Shown piece after piece: positions 9,445-17,761 of a stretch of 64,000 bases of DNA. A program made the position numbers and the translations under genes. Every line of letters begins with the position of its first letter. The stretch's first letter is position 1. Origin of the DNA: Ignavibacteriales bacterium (GTDB lineage Bacteria; Bacteroidota; Ignavibacteria; Ignavibacteriales; SURF-24); assembly GCA_003599415.1 (NCBI GenBank), contig QZKB01000112.1, positions 21,662 through 85,661 on the forward strand, given 5' to 3'. The notes under the pieces are model-generated. The model was not told the origin of the DNA. It did no database searches and was given only the letters and a program-made list of their open reading frames with translations.

Positions 9445-9765
9445 CTAAAAGTGAACTGCCAGCCAGACTGTTTTGCTGTGTTTGTCGGTTGATTCAACCC
9501 TGTGCCTGCAATGTGCGGGAATAAAAATATAATCACCGGGATAAAGAGAGCTAAGCTGTTCTTCATTTTCAAATTTAATTACTGCGGAACCGCTCAAAAG
9601 AATTACCCATTCATCTTTTTCCTGGTCGTACCAGTATCCTTCCGGTGATGACTGACCGGAAGAAACTATTCTTTCTATTCTAACATCCTTCTTTTCAATT
9701 AATGAATCAAAAACTTCTTCATTACCTTTATCGGGAATATTGGAAAAGAGATTACTTACATTCAT
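9445..9765 (-). CDS. Small cupin-domain protein
   Basis: 106 residues with one cupin barrel. WYDQEKDEWVILLSGSAVIKF and YPGDYIFIPAHCRHRVES are the two cupin motifs; the His/Glu set of the metal site is only partly classical (E at the motif-1 end region, H-C-R-H in motif 2). Similar stand-alone proteins are annotated as cupins of unknown substrate. A strong AAGGAGG precedes the ATG. It lies 14 bp downstream of the GNAT gene on the same strand, so the two are likely co-transcribed, but nothing shows a common pathway. Confidence 0.82.
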   Translation of the reverse strand: MNVSNLFSNIPDKGNEEVFDSLIEKKDVRIERIVSSGQSSPEGYWYDQEKDEWVILLSGSAVIKFENEEQLSSLYPGDYIFIPAHCRHRVESTDKHSKTVWLAVHF

Positions 9766-9779
9766 CTATATTTCCTCCT

Positions 9780-10328
9780 TCACTTTAGAATATCACCAGG
9801 AATAAGCGAGAATAAAACCGCATCGAGAATTTTATCTTGAATTAGAAGCCTGTTTCTAAGAATGGCTTCCCGTGTAGCCCCGGCTTTTTCTGCTACTCTT
9901 ATACTTGCATAATTTTCTGTAGCGGCAATTATTTCTATCCGATTCAATTTTAATTCTTCAAAACCAAATCTTGCACACATCTTTGTAGCTGCAGTTGCAA
10001 TTCCTTTACCTGTATATCCGGTTCTTATCCAGTAACCAAGGTTCCCCATTTTATGTTCTTTAACCAATTGATTTATTCCAACTCCACCAATTAATTTTTC
10101 TGTAGAATTTTCAAGAATAAAGAAGCTGAACTCATTACCGTAATCCCAGGCATCCATCTGCATGGAAATCCAATCGATTGATTCCTGCTTTGAATAATTA
10201 GGATGACACCAGGGAAGCCATAGAGACACTTCATCAATAGATTCTCTTACTGCTTCATAAAGTGCATCCGTATCCTCAATGAAATATCTTCTTATTGTAA
10301 TCAGGCCGTTGGAAATTTCACTTTTCAT
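9780..10328 (-). CDS. GNAT N-acetyltransferase, RimJ/RimL type
   Basis: 182 residues, RimJ/RimL-like GNAT that would move an acetyl group from acetyl-CoA to an amine, often a protein N-terminus. Landmarks: early ITIRRYFIEDTDALYEAV, then NLGYWIRTGYTGKGIATAA (the CoA pyrophosphate loop, Q/RxxGxG/A variant TGYTGKG), and LNRIEIIAATENYASIRVAEKAG, the family's hallmark C-terminal block. A good AAGGA site precedes the ATG. The substrate is unknown. It sits between a cupin gene and a P-loop-like gene on the same strand. Confidence 0.87.
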   Translation of the reverse strand: MKSEISNGLITIRRYFIEDTDALYEAVRESIDEVSLWLPWCHPNYSKQESIDWISMQMDAWDYGNEFSFFILENSTEKLIGGVGINQLVKEHKMGNLGYWIRTGYTGKGIATAATKMCARFGFEELKLNRIEIIAATENYASIRVAEKAGATREAILRNRLLIQDKILDAVLFSLIPGDILK

Positions 10329-10371
10329 ATATTCCTTATAGATTAAAATTTATACCTGAAAATATTCATCA

Positions 10372-11004
10372 TTAATAGTCAGCGTATAAACCGCCGTTTG
10401 AAGACATCCAACCGGAAATTTTATTTAATGCTTCTTTAATATTATTACCTGAAATGTCTACTTTTAATTTTGGTAAGATTGACGCATCAAAAAGTTTTTC
10501 CAGTATTTCCTGTTCTTTTACAAAAATATTCAGATCGTTATACTGACCCGGATTGCCGGAAACCTTAAGTCTTTCATTTCTTGCTTCATAGAAAGAAGAA
10601 GCCGAACGATGGCAGAATACTAAATGAAACCCGATTGCAGCAAGCTTATCCTCCAGCCATCTGAAATCATAATCTTTCCCATAAGTTAAATACTGATACA
10701 TCCTCGTGGAAATATGAAAACGATCAACAATCCATGAATAATACTTAAGCTGCTCAAACAATGTTATCCACGTGTTATATGTTGCCATTGCGAGTTTTTC
10801 TTCATGTGGTTCAAAATTTATTAGTCCTCTTCCCCAGGGAAAATTTGTAAATGCACACCATTCACCGGAAACTATCGGAGAATGATACCGGTACTTTCTT
10901 GGACCGACAATTCTTGGATCCTCGTTCAGACCGAATGCAATTTCTGTTTTGAAGGTTAGTCTTGTACCTTCCAGAATTATTTTTGGACAAAGTTTTTTTG
11001 ACAT
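10372..11004 (-). CDS. Thymidylate-kinase-like protein with degenerate P-loop
   Basis: 210 residues, not assigned to a named gene. The start PKIILEGTRLTFKTEIAFGL has the shape of a Walker A strand-loop-helix, but the loop reads G-T-R-L-T-F-K-T, so the second glycine is lost while Lys-Thr stays. The later block WIVDRFHISTRMYQYL resembles the DR(Y/F/H) motif of deoxynucleoside/thymidylate kinases. The segment ending SASSFYEARNERLKVSG resembles their Arg-rich LID region. It may be a P-loop kinase with altered or lost phosphate binding. No Shine-Dalgarno is obvious before the ATG. Confidence 0.6.
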   Translation of the reverse strand: MSKKLCPKIILEGTRLTFKTEIAFGLNEDPRIVGPRKYRYHSPIVSGEWCAFTNFPWGRGLINFEPHEEKLAMATYNTWITLFEQLKYYSWIVDRFHISTRMYQYLTYGKDYDFRWLEDKLAAIGFHLVFCHRSASSFYEARNERLKVSGNPGQYNDLNIFVKEQEILEKLFDASILPKLKVDISGNNIKEALNKISGWMSSNGGLYADY

Positions 11005-11129
11005 AAAAAATATTTATAACATTGAAAAATTTACTGCCGATCTGATGATTGACCATTGATTGCAGTTGTTCAGCACAAGATTATTTTAATCTCATCAAAT
11101 CAAAAGGAAGTCATATTAAATGAAATGAT

Positions 11130-11594
11130 CTAACTCAATGCAATTTGCACAACTTTTGGCTGAACCATTTTCTCAAAATCCTTAAAGGCAAGTTTTATTA
11201 CTTCCGTATGAGTACCTGCGTTAAAAGCAATTTCTTCATACTTTGTTAATGGTTCAGCAACAAACACATCCATATCATATAAATTTCCAAAAGGCGGCAT
11301 AGCGCCTACTTCACAGCCGGGGAAAAGATTTTCAAATTCTTTTTCATCTGCAAGCTCAACAAATTCTGCCCCGGTTATTTCTTTCATTTTATCAATGTCG
11401 ATTAAGAATTTTGCGGGAACAACAGCCATCGTTAATTTCTTATCTATTTTAACAATTACGGTTTTGGCAAAACTCTTACCGGGTATATGGACAGATTGAG
11501 CAATTTCCTGAGAAGTAAAGGCCGGAGAATGCTTAATACTAACGTACTTTATTCTATTCTTATCTAAGAATTCCTTTAGTTTCTTAGCAGGCAT
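11130..11594 (-). CDS. YbaK/ProX-type aminoacyl-tRNA deacylase
   Basis: 154 residues, a single YbaK domain. Such trans-editing enzymes hydrolyse mischarged tRNAs (for example Cys- or Ala-tRNA-Pro) in the cytoplasm. Seen here: AKTVIVKIDKKLTMAVVPA with the conserved Lys of the family, EVGAMPPFG (the GxxPP active-site loop), and NAGTHTEVIKLAFKDFEKM at the end. An AAGGAGG stands at good spacing before the ATG. It is separated from the upstream-lying plus-strand gene by a divergent promoter region. The precise misacylated substrate cannot be read from sequence. Confidence 0.88.
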   Translation of the reverse strand: MPAKKLKEFLDKNRIKYVSIKHSPAFTSQEIAQSVHIPGKSFAKTVIVKIDKKLTMAVVPAKFLIDIDKMKEITGAEFVELADEKEFENLFPGCEVGAMPPFGNLYDMDVFVAEPLTKYEEIAFNAGTHTEVIKLAFKDFEKMVQPKVVQIALS

Positions 11595-11756
11595 AAATCC
11601 TCCTTATCTGGTTGATTTTCAATTACAAACTACATTTCCAATTAGAAAAAAACAAGTCCTTGCCCATGGCAGTTTTCAAAACTTTTATCCTTGATAAAAT
11701 ATATTTCTGTCGCTAAATTTAACCGGCAAAATTTATAAATCTTAAAGGAGTTCTAC

Positions 11757-11990
11757 ATGAGGAAAATTGTTGTAACTGCAGTTCTTGCTTTTGCGTTTTT
11801 ATTTACAAGCACTTCTGTTTTTGCACAGGATAAACCGGTAAAGAAAGAAGTTAAAAAAGAAACAACCCGGGTTGTTGAAAAGAAAGATAAAAAGATTAAG
11901 AAATCCCATTGCACATCAACTGAAGAAAAGAAAGCATGTGGAGATAAAGAAAAAAGCTGTCAAAAGAGTTGCGAAGAAACCTGCAAATAG
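11757..11990 (+). CDS. Small secreted Lys/Cys-rich protein
   Basis: 77 residues: a clear signal peptide (MRKIVVTAVLAFAFLF...SVFAQ, cleavage after about residue 23), then a very basic linker (KPVKKEVKKETTR) and a tail with five cysteines in about 26 residues (SHCTSTEEKKAC, KSCQKSCEETC). It is an exported, charged, cysteine-rich peptide of unknown function; metal binding or a disulphide-stabilised tail is possible but not shown. A GGAG Shine-Dalgarno lies just before the ATG and a strong terminator follows, so it is a stand-alone, probably well-expressed gene. Confidence 0.72.
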   Translation: MRKIVVTAVLAFAFLFTSTSVFAQDKPVKKEVKKETTRVVEKKDKKIKKSHCTSTEEKKACGDKEKSCQKSCEETCK

Positions 11991-12011
11991 TCTTTTCAGA
12001 TTTTTGGAAAG

Positions 12012-12037
12012 GGAGAGTACAATACTCTCCTTTTTTT
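12012..12037 (+). terminator. Intrinsic terminator of the Lys/Cys-rich protein gene
   Basis: Perfect 8-bp stem GGAGAGTA/TACTCTCC with loop CAA, followed by seven Ts, 21 bp after the stop codon. Confidence 0.9.
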
Positions 12038-12068
12038 GTTTTAAATAATATCATTCCGGAACATCTGG

Positions 12069-12560
12069 TTATAGCCGGGATAAATTTTCAATCCCCATCC
12101 TATCAAGTCTGAACACAGTCCAGTCATCCATTGGTTTCGCGCCAAGGTTTTTATAAAACTTTATTGATGGTTCATTCCAGTCAAGCACAGACCACTCAAA
12201 ACGGCCGCAGTCTTTTTCGCTAGCTATCTTTGCAAGGTATATAAGTACCTGCTTTCCTATTCCTTTTCCTCTTAATTCGGGTTTGACGTAAACATCTTCA
12301 AGGTACAAACCTGGCTTACCAATAAACGTTGAAAAGTTATAAAAATAAATTGCAAAACCGGCAGGCTCGTCCTTATAAAATGCAAGCAATGATTTTGGTA
12401 CCGCATCTTTACCAAACATAGTTTCGGTAAGTAAATTCTCATCGGCTGTAACAGCATCAGTAAGTTTTTCATAATCTGCCAGTTCCTTAATGAAGGACAG
12501 TATTAAACCGACGTCTTCTTTTTCCGCCGACCTTATAACAATTCCATTTTTATTTTCCAA
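12069..12560 (-). CDS. GNAT N-acetyltransferase, diamine/SSAT-like
   Basis: 163 residues, similar in layout to spermidine/spermine or thialysine N-acetyltransferases. VIRSAEKEDVGLILSFIKEL is the N-terminal GNAT strand-helix; LYLEDVYVKPELRGKGIGKQVL holds the acetyl-CoA loop (RGKGIG); DWNEPSIKFYKNLGAKPMDDW is the C-terminal signature. It would acetylate a small amine or polyamine in the cytoplasm. Its start abuts the stop of the methyltransferase gene (1-bp gap), so it is third in an operon with the acyl ligase and methyltransferase. Confidence 0.87.
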   Translation of the reverse strand: MENKNGIVIRSAEKEDVGLILSFIKELADYEKLTDAVTADENLLTETMFGKDAVPKSLLAFYKDEPAGFAIYFYNFSTFIGKPGLYLEDVYVKPELRGKGIGKQVLIYLAKIASEKDCGRFEWSVLDWNEPSIKFYKNLGAKPMDDWTVFRLDRMGIENLSRL

Positions 12561-12561
12561 T

Positions 12562-13773
12562 TTATATCTCCGGTTTTTTACAGTGAATAAAAATCAAATC
12601 ATTTACGGAATTCTTTGTGAAGAATAAATAATCTTTTCCTCCATCTTTTAACTTAAGATTACTTCTGATTTCTTCGGGTGAATCCGGGAAATCTCTCCGT
12701 GCAATATTTGCAGATATAATTCCATTACTGCTTAAGTACTCTTTCATTTTTCTTTTATTATATACTGATGAGAGAACTACTTGAAAGCTTCTACCCGGGA
12801 AAGCGGGAATAAACTCGTCTGCAGTTATATAATCGATAGAGTGGTTTATAAACCATAATTCATTTTGAGCGGCAACTTTTGGACTTAATCCGGTTTTTAT
12901 TATTGCAGCGTCGGGTTCATAAAAGTATTGCCTCACTTCTTTAGAAATTTTCTTCTCAATAACATCTATTTCTGATGTAGAAAGGTGAAATGTTAAACTT
13001 CCTTCACCATCAAGTACAGCAGCTTCAATTGAAGTAACACATAAACCTTCCTGTGCTGTGGTAAACAGAAGGATTTCTTTACATTCGCCATCTACAGATA
13101 CAGCAACAAACCTGTTTAACAAGGGCAATTGTTCTTTTACTTTTTTATAATCAAGCGCAGGAGAAGCTTTGATAAGTATATTTTGGGATTTCTGAAGATA
13201 CAGATCTAAATTTGCAATAACATTCGGCCAGCAGTTTTCAAGGCCCACTAATCTTTTATTAGAATCTCTTCTTGAAGGGTCCACATAAATCCAGTTAAAG
13301 TATTTATCCGGATAACTTTTAAGAATTTCTGTTCCATCCTCTTCAAATGCTTCAATGTTATTTATGCCAAGTGTTTTAAAGTTACGCAGGAACAGTTCAT
13401 ACAAAAGACTATTCTCTTCGCAATAAAAAACTTTTTCAAATTTACCGGCAAAATGAATAGAATCGATTCCCAATCCGCCTGTTAAATCGATTAAAATTTT
13501 ACCGTTAATAATGCCGGCTTTAAATTTTGCGGTGGCTTCACTACTGGCTTGTTCAAGCGACACAGATTCAAAAATAAAATCGGAATTAGAAAGAAGTGGT
13601 AATTTTCTTTTTGCCTTTTGATAGCATTTGATCTGCTCGGCAATAGCCCTGACCGGAAATTCTTTTTTTCTGTTATACCTTAACGCAAATTTTAAAGGGT
13701 CTTCCTCTCTATTATCCCGGATGATTTTTCTTACATCAGAATTATCAATCAGCTGGAGTTCTTTGAGATTCAT
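12562..13773 (-). CDS. Class I SAM methyltransferase with THUMP-like domain
   Basis: 403 residues. The Rossmann core shows the SAM-binding motif KILIDLTGGLGIDSIHFA (motif I), the acidic FYCEEN (motif II) and the catalytic-type YVDPSRRD (motif IV, DPxx). The C-terminal part (from ~residue 300) matches the THUMP-like extension found in this Bacteroidota family. RNA methylation is the usual assumption for DPxx enzymes with such a domain, but the target is not known. It lies 8 bp after the three-domain acyl ligase and 1 bp before a GNAT, all on one strand. Confidence 0.82.
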   Translation of the reverse strand: MNLKELQLIDNSDVRKIIRDNREEDPLKFALRYNRKKEFPVRAIAEQIKCYQKAKRKLPLLSNSDFIFESVSLEQASSEATAKFKAGIINGKILIDLTGGLGIDSIHFAGKFEKVFYCEENSLLYELFLRNFKTLGINNIEAFEEDGTEILKSYPDKYFNWIYVDPSRRDSNKRLVGLENCWPNVIANLDLYLQKSQNILIKASPALDYKKVKEQLPLLNRFVAVSVDGECKEILLFTTAQEGLCVTSIEAAVLDGEGSLTFHLSTSEIDVIEKKISKEVRQYFYEPDAAIIKTGLSPKVAAQNELWFINHSIDYITADEFIPAFPGRSFQVVLSSVYNKRKMKEYLSSNGIISANIARRDFPDSPEEIRSNLKLKDGGKDYLFFTKNSVNDLIFIHCKKPEI

Positions 13774-13781
13774 TTCGATAA

Positions 13782-16232
13782 TTATTTTTCGCTGAAATAA
13801 TTCTGAATATTAACCTGTGTCCTTGAGGTTATTTCATCATACTCCATATTCCCCGGATAAATTGGTTTTAAGAACTTTAGACTAATCTTACCTGGTTTAG
13901 GGAATTTGCTTCCGATTGAAAATTTCTCGTATGCGCCTTTAATAACAACCGGTATAACCGGGATATTCATTTCCTTACTTATGATTGCAAATGATTTTTT
14001 GAATTCAGCAAGTTTACCATCACGACTTCTGTTTCCTTCAGGAAAGATAACCATGTTATTGCCGCTTTTTAAAATGGCTGCTATCTTTTGCAGTGTCAGC
14101 TTAAGATTCTTATTGATGTTCATAACAAGGATATTTCCGTTACGCGCAAACCATCTGCTGAAACCTGATTTAATATTTTTTTCATTGGCAAAGAAATACG
14201 TCCTGTTAAGAATTTTATTTTTAAGGGTATTGGCAATCATCAAACCATCCATAAAGCTTTGATGGTTTGGCGCAAGTATTACGGGTGAATCAGGAATATT
14301 TTCCAGCCCTTCAGTTTCAACTCTTATATAAAATTTGAAAAATGGTTTTGCAATTAATTTTAAGAATTTAAGCATGAAGTTTCTTTTAGGAATATCATAA
14401 TCAATATCCTGCTTAAGTACTTTTCCCCAGTGCATTACTTCGTTTTCAATCTTCGTCTTTTTCTCACGTATAAATCTTGCAAGCTTTTCAACGGTTGAAT
14501 GATGAGACATATCTTCATCCGTCATATTTATGCCGAACATTTTTTCTATGTGTGCCTGCAATTCAACTTTATCCAACGAATCAAGTCCAAGATCCAGTTC
14601 AACATGTTCTTCAGGAAGAATCTCCTTCTTCACAACTCCGCGCAGATACTCTTCAAGTAATTTATATTCCTGGTAATCCGGAATTTCAACAGATGATCTT
14701 TCCTTCTTTTCTTTTTTAAGAAGTTCGGAAAGCGTAAATCGTTTTATTTTACCAAGCCTTGTTCTCGGCAGTTCATTATGAACGATTGTAAAATTGAAAA
14801 TCTTTTTATACGGAGAAACAGTACGGTTGTATTTATCTATTATGGCCCACTTAAAAGTTTCCTGTATGTTAACAATCTGGTCTTTCTGAAGCAGAGTAAA
14901 ATCCGGATATATGATAGCAAATAGTTGTCCTTCCTTCTGTATTACTCCAATTTCTTTTACATAAGGAAAGTTTTTCAATATTGAAGCTTCAATTTCTTCA
15001 GGGTTAAGATTCTTTCCATTCGGCAGAATGATTATTTCTTTCTTTCTACCGGTTATATAAATGTAACCTTCATCATCAACGTAACCGAGATCACCTGTAT
15101 AAAGCCAGCCATCTTTAAGAATCTCTTTTGTTTCTTCCTCTTTCTTATAATAACCTTTCATAATGTTAGGACCGCTAACAATAATTTCATCATCCACCAC
15201 TTTTAACTGAATACCTTCAAATGCTTTTCCGACGGTTCCAATCTTAACTTTTTCAGGAGGGTTAAATGAAATAAGAGGAGAAGCTTCCGTCATTCCGTAA
15301 CCCTCCAGGGTTTTAAAACCAAGCGTCCAGAAATTTTTAGCGATTGTTTCATCCAACTTTGCACCGCCGCTTACAAAGTACTTCATATGACCGCCAAAAG
15401 TATCCTGTACTTTTTTGAAGAGTTTCCTGTTAAGATTCAGGTTATTAATCTTCCCGGCAATTTTAAATAAAAGTCTTGCAACAGTATTGGATTCTATTTT
15501 TTTCATAATGCCGTCATGAAAAAGTTTATACAGCCTTGGTACCCCGATAATAATGGTTATCTTATGTTTCTGAAGCGTCTTTAAAATTTCCTCCGAAGAA
15601 AGCTGACTTACAAATGCTAATGTACCGCCACTATACAAAGGCATTAGTATCGTTCCCTGTAATGGAAACGCATGATGAAACGGAAGAATTGCAATCATCC
15701 TGTCGTTGTAACCGATAATATCAAGACCAGTAATGCACTCAACATTTGAATAGATATTTCCATAGGTAAGCATTACACCTTTCGGATTGCCAGTTGTACC
15801 GGATGTATAAATAATTACTGCAACATCATCCTCATCATCAGGTTCAAGGTTATCTTTTACTTCTGCTTCAAGTTGAATTTTATCAAAGTTGATGACCTGT
15901 GGTTTATAACTTACTTCTTCCAATGCTTTGGTAAGATTAGGTAAATTGTTGTTGGATGTGAATACAACCGCAGGTTTGCAATCATTTATAATATAAGAGA
16001 CTTCACCCGTAGTAGAAAGAAAATCGACAGGAACAGAAATACCTTTCTTATTCCAGATTGAGAAGAAAGAGTAAATCCACTCAGGTCTGTTTTCGGAAAA
16101 AATAATTACCCTGTCACCCTTTTCAATGTCAAGCAAAGCGGCAAATTTTCTTACAGATGAAAGGAGTTGAGAATAAGAGATATTTTCATCATTATGAATT
16201 AATGCTGTTTTATTATAATCTTTTAAAAACAT
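13782..16232 (-). CDS. Acyl-CoA/ACP ligase - acyl carrier - PlsC acyltransferase fusion
   Basis: 816-residue three-domain enzyme. Residues 1 to ~500: AMP-forming ligase with IIYTSGTTGNPKGVMLTYGN (P-loop), EGYGMTEASP, and YTGDLGYVD. About 520-600: acyl carrier domain with DLGLDSLDKVE, whose Ser would take phosphopantetheine. About 620-816: glycerolipid acyltransferase (PlsC) with ILAPNHQSFMDGL (HX4D) and IFPEGNRSRDG. It probably activates a fatty acid, loads it on its own carrier and passes it to a lysophospholipid or other acceptor at the membrane, comparable to Aas but with a built-in carrier. The acceptor is not known. It heads an operon with a methyltransferase and a GNAT. Confidence 0.88.
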   Translation of the reverse strand: MFLKDYNKTALIHNDENISYSQLLSSVRKFAALLDIEKGDRVIIFSENRPEWIYSFFSIWNKKGISVPVDFLSTTGEVSYIINDCKPAVVFTSNNNLPNLTKALEEVSYKPQVINFDKIQLEAEVKDNLEPDDEDDVAVIIYTSGTTGNPKGVMLTYGNIYSNVECITGLDIIGYNDRMIAILPFHHAFPLQGTILMPLYSGGTLAFVSQLSSEEILKTLQKHKITIIIGVPRLYKLFHDGIMKKIESNTVARLLFKIAGKINNLNLNRKLFKKVQDTFGGHMKYFVSGGAKLDETIAKNFWTLGFKTLEGYGMTEASPLISFNPPEKVKIGTVGKAFEGIQLKVVDDEIIVSGPNIMKGYYKKEEETKEILKDGWLYTGDLGYVDDEGYIYITGRKKEIIILPNGKNLNPEEIEASILKNFPYVKEIGVIQKEGQLFAIIYPDFTLLQKDQIVNIQETFKWAIIDKYNRTVSPYKKIFNFTIVHNELPRTRLGKIKRFTLSELLKKEKKERSSVEIPDYQEYKLLEEYLRGVVKKEILPEEHVELDLGLDSLDKVELQAHIEKMFGINMTDEDMSHHSTVEKLARFIREKKTKIENEVMHWGKVLKQDIDYDIPKRNFMLKFLKLIAKPFFKFYIRVETEGLENIPDSPVILAPNHQSFMDGLMIANTLKNKILNRTYFFANEKNIKSGFSRWFARNGNILVMNINKNLKLTLQKIAAILKSGNNMVIFPEGNRSRDGKLAEFKKSFAIISKEMNIPVIPVVIKGAYEKFSIGSKFPKPGKISLKFLKPIYPGNMEYDEITSRTQVNIQNYFSEK

Positions 16233-16442
16233 AGTTTTTCCACTTAACTAAATAATAGTTAATGATCCGGCTACTAAAATACATTAACTGATTAACTTTC
16301 CAAAATGTAAAAATTAACTTAATACATAATGCAGACAGTCATGTCCATTGTGGTTTTATACTCCGCTGAAATTAATGTTTTTAAAAATAGTTCAATTAAT
16401 TTTTACAGATAATATTTGTTATGAATAAGATCAGTGAATATT

Positions 16443-16450
16443 TAAATTTG
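16443..16450 (+). promoter_or_regulatory. Possible -7 promoter element for nagA
   Basis: TAAATTTG fits the Bacteroidota -7 consensus TAnnTTTG and lies 36 bp before the nagA ATG. A TTTG stands upstream at 16415-16418 but the spacer (24 bp) is longer than the usual 19-21, so support is weak. The remaining ~250 bp between the divergent acyl ligase and nagA genes show no other clear feature. Confidence 0.25.
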
Positions 16451-16486
16451 TGTTGTCTTGTTAAAAATTTTTGAAGGTAATAATTA

Positions 16487-17641
16487 ATGAACGAATCCTT
16501 ATTGATAAAAAATTGCAGACTATACAATTCATTAAACTCAAATCAACTAAAGAGTATTCTGATTGAAAATGGAAAGATTTCAGACATTGATTCAACGGAA
16601 ATTTCGGAATCGAATAAAACGCTTGATATAGATGGAAAGATTATTGCACCAGGATTAATTGATGTTCACATTCAGGGTGCAGGTGGTGCAGACATTCTGG
16701 ATGGGACTCAGGAAGCATTACAGACAATTTCAAATACTCTTGCAAGAGTCGGAACTACTTCTTTTTTGGGAACAACAGTTGTAAAACCGTTAGAAGAAAA
16801 TAAGCATTTAAAACTTGCTAATAATTATATTGAAAAAGATTTGGAAGGAGCAAATCTCCTTGGATTTCATCTTGAAGGACCATTTATAAATTATAACAAG
16901 CGCGGCGGTTTGGATCCGGCAAGTATTTATAATTCTTCACCTGAAAAATTAGAAGAAGTTCTTCAGGTTACTAATGATAATTTAAGGATGATGACTATTG
17001 CTCCTGAACTTCCCGGTAATCTGGAAATAATTAAAGAGTTGAGACGGAATAATATTGTCCCCGCTTTTGCACATTCAGAAGCGGATTTTGAAGAAACAAA
17101 AAAAGGTTTTGATGCCGGTATAAATCACGTTACTCATATTTTTAATGCAATGCTTCCATTGCATCATCGTAATCCGGGACCGCTTGCAGCAATATTTGAG
17201 AATAAGGAAGTATCCGCGCAAATTATTAGCGACGGTCATCATCTTCATCCTGCAATTGTAAAAATTCTCTATAAGTTTCTTGGTGCGGACAGATGCATCT
17301 GCATAACGGACGGTGTTCAGGCAATCGGTTTACCTGAGGGAAATTATGTTTACAACGGAAGAGAATATACATCAAAGAATGGCGCTGCAAGATACCTTGA
17401 CGGAACTCTTATAGGTTCTGCAATGAGTCTTGCTAACATTGCGCTTAAATTCTGGAAATTCACAGGCTGCTCTTTTGATGAAGCAATTAATTCAGCTTCA
17501 AAAAATCCTGCTGTGCTTTTAGGAATATATGACAGGAAAGGTTCGATAGATATAAATAAGGATGCTGACTTAATTGTTTTTGATAAAGACTACTCGATCT
17601 ATGCTACAATAATTGGTGGAAAAGTAGTTTATAAAAAATGA
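16487..17641 (+). CDS. nagA: N-acetylglucosamine-6-phosphate deacetylase
   Basis: 384 residues, normal NagA length; an amidohydrolase-fold cytoplasmic enzyme that deacetylates GlcNAc-6-P to GlcN-6-P in amino-sugar recycling. Visible family motifs: APGLIDVHIQGAGGADILDG, FHLEGPFIN (metal Glu), PAFAHSEADFEE and VTHIFNAMLPLHHRNPG (metal His residues), ISDGHHLHP, and CITDGVQAIGLPEG with the catalytic Asp. GAAGG precedes the ATG. It is monocistronic here; no nagB or transporter adjoins it, although a ROK-type protein begins the window 16 kb away. Confidence 0.95.
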   Translation: MNESLLIKNCRLYNSLNSNQLKSILIENGKISDIDSTEISESNKTLDIDGKIIAPGLIDVHIQGAGGADILDGTQEALQTISNTLARVGTTSFLGTTVVKPLEENKHLKLANNYIEKDLEGANLLGFHLEGPFINYNKRGGLDPASIYNSSPEKLEEVLQVTNDNLRMMTIAPELPGNLEIIKELRRNNIVPAFAHSEADFEETKKGFDAGINHVTHIFNAMLPLHHRNPGPLAAIFENKEVSAQIISDGHHLHPAIVKILYKFLGADRCICITDGVQAIGLPEGNYVYNGREYTSKNGAARYLDGTLIGSAMSLANIALKFWKFTGCSFDEAINSASKNPAVLLGIYDRKGSIDINKDADLIVFDKDYSIYATIIGGKVVYKK

Positions 17642-17761
17642 AAGCCATCCCCACTCATGCTTTTCAGAAGGCAGGCTTTCCCCAAAGGAAAGGGATTTAT
17701 TAATTTCCAGGATATCTTTCGCATTATAGAAATATGAGAATTGTTTTTCTGAATAATATTT

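Noticed and set aside
17660..17700. Weak hairpin CTTTCC/GGAAAG between nagA and the phosphatase gene
   Set aside because: Six-bp stem, no T-run; not convincing as terminator although the genes converge there.
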